Assembly: GCA_020543525.1 (NCBI GenBank) | Contig: JAHYIO010000007.1 | Location: forward strand, 124,001-188,000 | Length of the DNA stretch: 64,000 bases | Source: Coriolopsis trogii | Taxonomy: Eukaryota; Basidiomycota; Agaricomycetes; Polyporales; Polyporaceae | Direction of reading: 5' to 3' | In this document: positions 56,788 to 64,000 of the stretch, one piece after another | Layout of the letters: each line of letters opens with the position of its first letter | Numbering within the stretch: the stretch's first letter is position 1 | Made by a program: the position numbers and the translations under genes | The notes under the pieces: model-generated | Database searches by the model: none | Told to the model about the DNA's origin: nothing | The model's input: the letters and a program-made list of their open reading frames with translations, nothing else

Positions 56788-58797
56788 ATGCCCGACGAGA
56801 GAGATCGCAGTGTCTCCCATGACATCGAGGTGCGTGTGGGAGAACGCGGTGTTTGTGTATCTTTTTGAACATGTCTATGCGTGTGCAGAGTTCCGAGGCT
56901 GCTTCTCCTGTAAATGAGATGAATGAAGGCGGCACCTCGCAGGGACCCGCAGTGGGTAAACCCGGCAGGAAGAAAAACCCAAAGTACGATCTATATGTCT
57001 TTCCTCAGCGTGATGACGCGCCCGTCGCTCACGGTCCGGACGCTCTCCCTGCCCAGCTCGCAGGCGGCCAGGCGTGATCAGAACAGAATCGCTCAGAGGG
57101 AGTTTCGTCTGCGTAAACAACAACGCGTGAGTGGCTATACCATTCCTCCTTGAGTGTGGCCTTGACAATGTGAGGCTGACTGAAACATGATTGTCGCGCC
57201 CAACAGATTCGCGATCTCGAGGCCAGTGTCGAGATACTCTCAGGAGGGAAAGACGAGGCGTTGTCGCAGTTGAGGAAGGTGTTGAAAGGTATGAGCTAGA
57301 CGTCTGCTCAGGGGCGTGCAGGCATTAACGGTCGTCACCCGAGACCTTATGCAAGAGAACCAGGTGCTCCGTGGTCTCCTCAAAAGCCTCGGCGCCTTCA
57401 TCGGCGACGGTGCAGGTGGTGTCCTCACCAAGCTCGGGTGGGACATGAATGAATTCAACGATATGGTCAACAAGTCTGAGACCGACACCGCCTGGGAGAG
57501 CTATCAGCGCCATAAGCGCGACAAGTCAGAGAGCACCCCTGCCTCTGCGGGCCCCTCCGGCCAAAAACGACCTGCTGAAGACAGTGACCCCTATGGTCTC
57601 CGTCCTAAGAGGGCCCGTCCAGGAGAGCCGAATGGCGACGCTGCGAGGCCGAATGATAACTTTCCTCTGCTAGTGCCCCTGAATCCTGCTGTGTCGTCCA
57701 TGGGTCCCAACGGTCTATACCCTTCCAGCCGGCCTCACGATGGTAGCTTGCTCTCCGACTATACCCGCGGCGGCCCTTCGTCTGCGTCTTCTATGTTTAT
57801 TCCTCCGTCTTCTCCAGTCAACCAGGCTAATCAGTTCGGCTCCGCGCCAAACGGGGGTATGTCTATGCAGTTCCAGTCGTCTTATGGTCCAGGAATGTCG
57901 ATGAGCAACGACCCAATGTCTACGATGCCGATGGTCAACAACAATATGGCACCGATGGCAGGATCGTCCAGGACGTCGTCCAACACGCAACCAGCCTCCC
58001 AGCAACAGCAGGGGTCTGAAGAGGATGAGATAGATCCGAAGAAGTTGGACGCGTATAAACTCATACAGTACGTTCTTTCCTCTTGAGTGACAGATAGATG
58101 GGACGGCTGATCGTACGATGCCTCCTACTCTGTTTCATAGCTATCATTTGGACAACTGGAAACGCAATAACAATTACTGCCTCCCGTCTTCGCTCCGACC
58201 CACACTGGTGCAAAGGTCAGCATCGGGCTGTTGGCGGTCATCCGATGTTTCGTGGAGACTTACCGCGCGCTTGGTTTTGTAGGACGATCCCTCACGGTAA
58301 GTTCCATGTCAGAAGCTTGTTGTGCACGTCCTTATCTGACTCTCACGGCAACAGAGAGTGTGATTGACGGCGTGTTGCATCCCGAGCTTCGCGATCGCAT
58401 GATTCTACTCCGAGGTAAGCCCCTGCGTATCTAATCCCTAACCTTGAACTATAGCGCCCGTTGCCGGTTCTTCGAACGCTCACAACGTGCGTGTTAGACC
58501 GGTTCAATCTCGTGGACTGCCTGCACGAATACCGGTTTGCGATCAACATTCACGGAGACGACGTGCTGGCCCACAATAATTGGGAGATATCGGAAAGTTG
58601 GCTCTCGCGTTACAAGTGCGTGTGCTTTGTTTGGCCTACGACTCGTATGCATCCCCCCCTCTCATACTACTCTTTCAACTACCAGATTCCTAGTTGACCC
58701 TACGACTCTGAACATCACGAACAAATGGCGCAGGGAGCGCGGCGAGCCTGAACTGCACGTCAACGATTACTCGACTGAACAGCCAAACCCAGTGTAG
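56788..58797 (+). CDS. bZIP transcription factor (Yap/Pap1-like basic region) with DUF3425-like domain
   Basis: Nuclear transcription factor. The start at 56788 gives MPDERDRSVSHDIE, then a linker ending GKPGRKKNPN. The basic region reads SQAARRDQNRIAQREFRLRK, with the NXXAQXXFR signature of the Yap/Pap1 group, followed by a leucine zipper (IRDLEASVEILSG, LRKVLKG). A long Ser/Pro/Met-rich part has KRPAEDSDPYGLRPKRAR. The C-terminus is DUF3425-like: YHLDNWKRNNNYCLPSSLRP, then a 14-nt exon (58283-58296) that restores VQRTIPHESVIDG, and RFNLVDCLHEYRFAINIHGD. The first stop is at 58797. A 37-nt intron just before it could extend the protein to 59089. Role likely in stress or metabolism control, inferred. 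Confidence 0.88.
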
Positions 58798-58829
58798 CGC
58801 TAGCAAGTACTAACATAACTATCATCAGT

Positions 58830-59228
58830 CTGGTTTGGACACGGACATCGAACCGTCGCTGTCACGGTCAGGGGTCAGCCAGCCACCCGCTCCAAATGTA
58901 TTGTATAGACACAGTCGGCCGCTGTGGGCGGTTGCCTGCACGGTCGGGATAGTCGTGATTCTCATCCTACTGGCTCCGGGGTCTCGTCTATCTTGCTTTA
59001 GTTCTCGTAGCTTTCGGTTTAGTTCACTTTGTAGATATGTTCTCTGGCGCGTTCGGGGGCTCAATGCACGTTTATGTACGTGTTGTTAGGCTATAGGATA
59101 TAGGAGAGCAGTCGTGATTATAGAGAAGAAAACATGTGCTGTCTGCACAGGGAAGACGTGAGAATAGGTATGGTAACGACCAGACGAAATACTTACATTA
59201 TACATGGGTTTAGGCGGCACTGGACGAT
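58830..59228. other. 3' region of the bZIP gene, possibly coding
   Basis: An open frame continues to 59089 and includes a hydrophobic segment (LWAVACTVGIVVILILL). It is either a 3' leader or an extra last exon of the bZIP gene. Past 59089 nothing is seen. Confidence 0.35.
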
Positions 59229-59622
59229 CTACCACGACGCCTTCTTGACCCCAGGCAGCTCATTTGCAAGGGCCTTCAGACGGAACTGGTACTGTTGCCC
59301 AAGCCAACCGTCAGCCACCAAGACAGATCCTCGCGCCACGCGCACGCAAAATTCCAGTACAGGGAGAGGCGGAGACACGTACCCTCGAGAGCCCAAATTC
59401 GCTGATGACACCCCTCCCCTTGCCCGTCTCAGTGCAACGGTTCTTGACGGTCGTGGGCCGCGTGTAGCGGCCAAAGGTGTTGAGCTGGAGCTGCGCCTGG
59501 AAGCGGACCTGGGGCGGGAGGGTCTGGTTCCGGGCGACGTAGAGGTACGCGCGGCGGAGGATTTCGTTCGCGTTCACGCCGTGGCGCGCCTTGATGTCGC
59601 GCAGCACGCGGACGTTTGGCAT
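59229..59622 (-). CDS. mrp2: Mitochondrial ribosomal protein uS14
   Basis: Small-subunit uS14 of the mitochondrial ribosome. The start at 59622 gives MPNVRVLRDIKARHGVNANE, then LRRAYLYVARNQTLPPQVR, and NRCTETGKGRGVISEFGLSR, the family's RNA-contact motif. One intron joins this to YQFRLKALANELPGVKKASW, the strongly conserved end. The zinc-binding cysteines of some bacterial S14 forms are absent, as is usual in mitochondrial versions. The symbol follows yeast MRP2. A CCAAT sequence lies about 150 bp upstream, on the plus strand. Confidence 0.93.
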
Positions 59623-60039
59623 GATGAAATGGTAGGATAAGAGAGAGGTTGTGGGGAGGAGGTCCGGGCTCCTGCACTCGATGACGGTAGCAAGCTGGTG
59701 GCAGAACCTGGCAGTGGCAGAACCCGGGAGACGAGCGCCTATGAGCGGATTTCTGGGCTGGGTCGCTGGCCAATGAGGACTCTCGGAATCTGAGCCGTCC
59801 ACCTCGCACTTTCCTCTCGACCGTCATCGTCTCTCCCCTCTGTCGACACCGTACGTCTTTAGGTGTCGGTTTGCACCACTACCATACCCTCCAAGGACAT
59901 GGAAGCTTGAACCGTACGCCGCATGCAGCCTCATATAGCCTGATTGAACCTGACGAGCTGGGATTGCAGCACCCCACTACCGCTACCACCCAAACCGCAC
60001 GTCATAGAGAGAGCATCGGGAGCGAAACACACACTCGAG
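59623..60039. other. Divergent intergenic region
   Basis: Promoters of uS14m (minus) and the small membrane protein (plus). A CCAAT sequence lies near 59771. No gene is supported. Confidence 0.45.
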
Positions 60040-60357
60040 ATGCCCCGGACACTGTCGCGCGCCCTGAGCCTGAACAACCGCCAGCGGCGCACGTTCATCT
60101 CCTCCCTCTTCGGCCTCACCGCCCTCGCCTCCGTCCTCACCGTCTCCGCGCAGACGCTCCTGCCCTGCCCCGTGCCCCATGGCCGGCACGCCGACGCCGA
60201 CGGTTCGACCGCTGAAGGCTCAGAGAGCACCAGGGCGATGATGCAGGGACGGCGAGCTGTGGGCCCGCCGGTCGTGGAGAAGAAGCCGAGGAGGTGGATA
60301 GAGGAGACGAGATCGCCCGCAAAGAGTACACCACCCCAATCTAATGTGCACAGTTGA
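60040..60357 (+). CDS. Small single-pass membrane protein, unknown function
   Basis: Single-exon protein of 105 residues. The start at 60040 gives MPRTLSRALSLNNRQRR, a basic N-terminus, then one hydrophobic segment (TFISSLFGLTALASVLTVSA) and the piece QTLLPCPVPHGR. The C-terminal half has VVEKKPRRWIEETR, which looks constrained. The basic start followed by a membrane segment suits a mitochondrial inner-membrane protein, but no family is recognised. The frame is open further upstream to 59944 without a better initiator. It might be a small assembly or import factor; this is a guess from layout only. Confidence 0.6.
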   Translation: MPRTLSRALSLNNRQRRTFISSLFGLTALASVLTVSAQTLLPCPVPHGRHADADGSTAEGSESTRAMMQGRRAVGPPVVEKKPRRWIEETRSPAKSTPPQSNVHS

Positions 60358-60867
60358 TTTCTCCACCCCTCGATTCTCTTTCCGCTCGATCTGGGATCGA
60401 CGATCCCACTGACGCCTCGGGAAGGCGGCTCCGGAACACGGGCCAGCATCAGGATGTGGCTCGCCCCACTCCCCTACATGGTGTTGAGGCTTCCGCCTCA
60501 CTTTCGTCTTGACGCAGCGTCCCTCCGACGGGTTATCTCAGAAACCCCCAACGTCGGGTCCGACGTCAACTTCGCGCTGCAAACTCAGAGCAATCAGTCG
60601 ATTTTGCCCGCACGCGGGCGCAGAACGGGTCAGACACAGGCCGCAGGCGATCACGCCCAGACGCGGAGCACCTCCCGAAGCGCGAGGCGTACATACGGTA
60701 TCCTGACACATCGTCGAGCACGCGTCGAGTCCGTGGTGGATGGGTATACCCAAACTGCTCGCTAACGCGGGCGTTTTGTTCTATCTCGCTACTTTTACAA
60801 CAGGTGGTGGTGTGTGTGTACGAATGTGTGTGTGTCGCATCGGGCGGGTCGTATAGTACAGCCATCG
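60358..60867. other. Intergenic, convergent 3' regions
   Basis: This lies between the small membrane protein (plus) and the MFS gene (minus). A GT-rich tract lies near 60804-60838. No gene is supported. Confidence 0.5.
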
Positions 60868-63800
60868 TCATGAGCTCTCCGAATCTGTCCGGCTGATCGT
60901 GTCCCTCCGCTTCCGATACGCCTCCTCCTGCTCCTCGTGTGTCCCTCTGTGTGGTAATTGGGCGAGGGATCAGCCAGCGGCAAAAACGGCATGAAAAGGC
61001 AGACACGCACGGTAAGGGATTCTCCTGAATCGGGAGGCAGCACAGGAAGCACGCAAAGTTCATGACCGCCTGGCAGATGAACACGATCCGGAGCGCGTCC
61101 GCGTACGAGTCCACGGCCGCCCTGCGGAGCTCCGGGGACAGCGTCGGGATGATCGTCGTCGAGTGCCTGCACCGTCCGAACGTCCAGATGGCCCACCGTG
61201 TGCGAACACGGACACGATCGATACGCCAGTCACGCCAGATGGACAAGCAGGTCCGGTCGGGCGCGGAGGATACGAGGGAACGCGGGGACACGAGGAGAGA
61301 AAGAATATCGTCAGTGGGTCTGATACACGCGCGGGCGGGCGGAGATGAGGGATCGGAAGCTCACCGGATATCGTCGATTATCTGCGCGTTTGGAAGGCAG
61401 AGGGCAGGTGCAGGAGGTGTTGGGGCCACGGGAGCGGGCGCGGATGATGCAGTCGACGGGGAAGCATCGAGACCGACCGAGCACGAGAGCACGAGAACAC
61501 GAGAACACGAGCGTTGTTTCGGTCAGTCACGGTTCGGTGCGGAGAAGCAGAAGGCCAGGGCGCCGCCCGCGGAGGGGGAGGGGGGAGGAGGCACACAGGA
61601 GAGGATGACGTACCGAGGCTGCGCCGGGCCCATGGATGCGTTCCCGGAGCTTCGTCGTGAGCACAGATTGCAGGAGCGCGCCGCTCAGGCTGACTCCGAT
61701 GACCTGGCCGGTCGTGCGGAACAGGTACGTGACTGCAAGAAGGCAACGCGTGTCCCGTGGTCAGCGAGAGCGTTCCACCCACGGAGTCGAGACAGGACGA
61801 GGGATTGGGACGTGAGGAATGGGGAGTGAGGAGTGGAGGAATGGGAAAGGAAGACAAACGTACTGCCGGTGGCCACCGCGAGGTCTTCCCGCGTCACACT
61901 CGCGATCATCGCCTAGTAGAAGTGCGTGTTAGACGGGCCCGACGACCAGGCTCGGATGCAAACAACGGATGGGAAGGAGCGTGGCACGTACGATGAGCGT
62001 TGTGGTGATGACGCTCGCCATCCCGAACCCTTGCGGGACGATGTCAAACCAGAGATGGTACGTGGCGGACGACTCGTTCCACATGGCCACGAGCGAGGCA
62101 GCGACGACGGTCATCAGGCAGGAGCAGAGGGTCAGTGTGTACAATCTCCCGGTCCGGCGCATGACCCTAATAGAAGAAACGTCAGATACGGATTGGCATA
62201 TACGGCCGCTGCGGTCAGAACAGTCCACTCACCATCCGGCAAAAACGCTCCCGGTGGAGATTGCTACCTGAGAAGGGCGCACGAGGTCAAGACTGCGCTC
62301 ACAGACGGAGACCTCTCGAGATACGTACAGAATGAGGTAATAGGTGAAGTCCTGGAGAAGAGGTCAACAGACGCTCTCAGAAACCTCGGAGGAGTATGAA
62401 CGCACCAGAGTCCGTGGAGGAGTTTAGTCTAACAGCCGAGAAGTACTGGACGCCTTGGTTACGACAGTCCTCGTGCATGAGCGCAAATGAAACTCACTAA
62501 TGGTACGTTATAAATCTAAACCGCGCGCGTTAGGCGGCGGTCAGGAGGATACCAGTGGCAGATGGACGTACCATCGAGAATGCGGCGACGCTGCCAAAGA
62601 AGTTTGATAGCGACACAAAGAGCGGCGTCCTCTGCCTGACCAGACGCATCGGCATGACCGGGTAGGGCGAGTAGCAAGTCTCGGTCCAGATGAACAGCGC
62701 GCCAAACAGGACACTGGACAGGAGGAGGCCCCACACGAGCGGGTGCGCCCACGGCAGTTCTTCCGTCGACTTGAGGGAGAGGCCGAGAAGCAGGCAGCCG
62801 ACCGTGCCGACGAGGGTGAAGGAACCCAAGACGTCGATGCGGCGCAGCTTTGCGCGGAGAGGCTGTTTCTCCACCTCGTCTGGAAGCTTGATCGAGACCT
62901 TCAGGGCGACAAGGATGAAGGAGAAGACGAGGATGGGCATCTGGTGTCGCACGTCATGCACCGCCATTGCAATGTGTTTGTTGGAGACGTATGATAGGAT
63001 GCGTCAGGTGGTGGGCGCGATTGAGTTTGGGAACATCGATAGGAGGAGATAGTCAGTCGGGCTCAGTGAACCGGCGCTCGAGGAGTGACGAGAGCCCCAG
63101 GCTCACCTGGAGGAGAAAAGCCGATCGCCTGAGATTGAAAGGTGGCAGATGTCAGAATCAGAAGATGACATAGGAAGAGTGTTCATGAGAGGATAGCTCA
63201 CCATCCCAGGGCGTCGTTCATCCAGCCACCGAGAGGACCTCCCAAGCCGGCTCCCAGGCCGAAGAGACTAGGTGACGTGTGATGAATACAGGGACATGTT
63301 CGTCGAGCAAGAATAGAGAATGCGCACATATTTGTCATTCCTTGATAGAGACCTCGCTGGCGGCTGGCGGATGGAGAGTGAGCATGGCGAAAGAGGAATT
63401 GCCCGATGAGGCCGGGATATGGACTTACAGGGGTATTAGATCCGTTACAGCGACGCTTGAGACTATGGTGAGTATGTCCATGTTAGCTATGTGTTTGATG
63501 ACGTCAGACGCCGGGTCGCGCTCGCGCTCACCTGTCATCACTCTGTGGTATTGGGACGCGTTGGGCGAGCGGTATCGATGAGAAATCTGATCTGAGTGGG
63601 AGGAGACATTCAGAGGGAACTCACCCACCGCCACCCATGCCAGCGAGTGCGCGCGCGGCGATAAGCGCGTCCATCGAGGGCGCGAGGCCGCAGAAGAGCG
63701 TGCCCAAGCCTGGGAGGCGACGGTTAGGTGCGTGGCGGGAGGAGCGGGAAGAACGACGTACCAAAGAAGGATAGAGCGAGAAGCATGGCACCCTTACGGC

Positions 63801-64000
63801 CCAATATGTCTGAGAGGCGGCCTAGGAAGAGATGTCGTCATGTAGGCGAGATGCGGCAAATAGAGGAGGCGCGTACCGTAAAGAGGGGTAAAACAACATA
63901 CTGATAGCAAATAAGAAGTGCCGATGTACGACGAGCGGTTGGACTCGTTGAAGTAGCTGCCGATGGGAGACAGGAGGGTGGCGACGATGGTGCCTGTCGC
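60868..64000 (-). CDS. DHA2-type MFS transporter, N-terminus missing
   Basis: Major facilitator of the 14-helix drug:H+ antiporter group (fungal multidrug or vacuolar amino acid exporters). The gene enters from the right edge without its start. Visible parts in order: ATGTIVATLLSPIGSYFNES, LSVCCFTPLYGRLSDILGRK (motif A), LGTLFCGLAPSMDALIAARA, AGMGGG, FGLGAGLGGPLGGWMNDALG, then DVLGSFTLVGTVGCLLLGLS, LVWGLLLSSVLFGALFIWTE, FFGSVAAFSM, LYTLTLCSCLMTVVAASLVA, VTREDLAVATGS, RTTGQVIGVSLSGALLQS and VVFICQ-like (here IVFICQAVMNFACFLC). A 17-nt exon (61381-61365) gives IIDDIR. The tail ends EEAYRKRRDTISRTDSESS. Many short introns. Substrate unknown. Confidence 0.88.

Noticed and set aside
61480..61511. 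GAGAACAC-type short repeat
   Set aside because: A simple low-complexity tract inside an intron of the MFS gene; no further meaning is evident.

Overview
The window is nuclear DNA of a filamentous basidiomycete, most likely an Agaricomycete. The support is dense gene packing on both strands, many short GT-AG introns (mostly about 50-70 nt), wood-decay and cell-wall type secreted hydrolases, and two genes resembling the basidiomycete-rich DUF6593 family. I see no operons, no rRNA or tRNA genes, no CRISPR array and no intact transposon. About 28 protein-coding genes can be supported. Most had to be rebuilt across introns, so exon edges are inferred from splice consensus and family motifs.

Left part (1-8.7 kb): the 5' part of a Cwc21-type splicing factor, a secreted CE1 esterase, a many-exon SLIP-GC-like (dynamin-related) GTPase, and a small His/Ser-rich orphan. 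From 8.7 to 12.3 kb there is a gene-poor stretch with a marked pyrimidine bias on the + strand.

Middle part (12.3-34 kb): GPN3 GTPase and PYM (divergent), a DUF1640/CCDC90-like mitochondrial protein and a CCHC zinc-knuckle protein (divergent), a large disordered protein, a secreted GH125 mannosidase, an Inn1/Fic1-like C2 protein, a HIG1/Rcf2-like mitochondrial protein, and then two head-to-head WD40 genes that look like paralogues sharing two intron positions.

Right part (34-64 kb): an M28 aminopeptidase, mitochondrial uL11, a DUF6593-like gene, an AhpD-like protein, a GH128 glucanase, a two-RRM protein, a GPATCH11-like protein, a Ser-rich orphan, RNA polymerase subunit RPABC4, a second DUF6593-like gene, a Yap-type bZIP factor with a DUF3425-like C-terminus, mitochondrial uS14, a small membrane protein, and a DHA2-type MFS transporter that runs off the right edge.

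Functionally this is an ordinary mix of housekeeping genes (splicing, exon-junction recycling, RNA polymerase assembly and subunits, mitochondrial translation) and secreted or lineage-specific genes. The most notable points are the inverted WD40 paralogue pair, very small exons of 14, 17, 30 and 32 nt that restore family motifs exactly, a possible membrane tail on the bZIP factor, and an apparent GC-AG intron.
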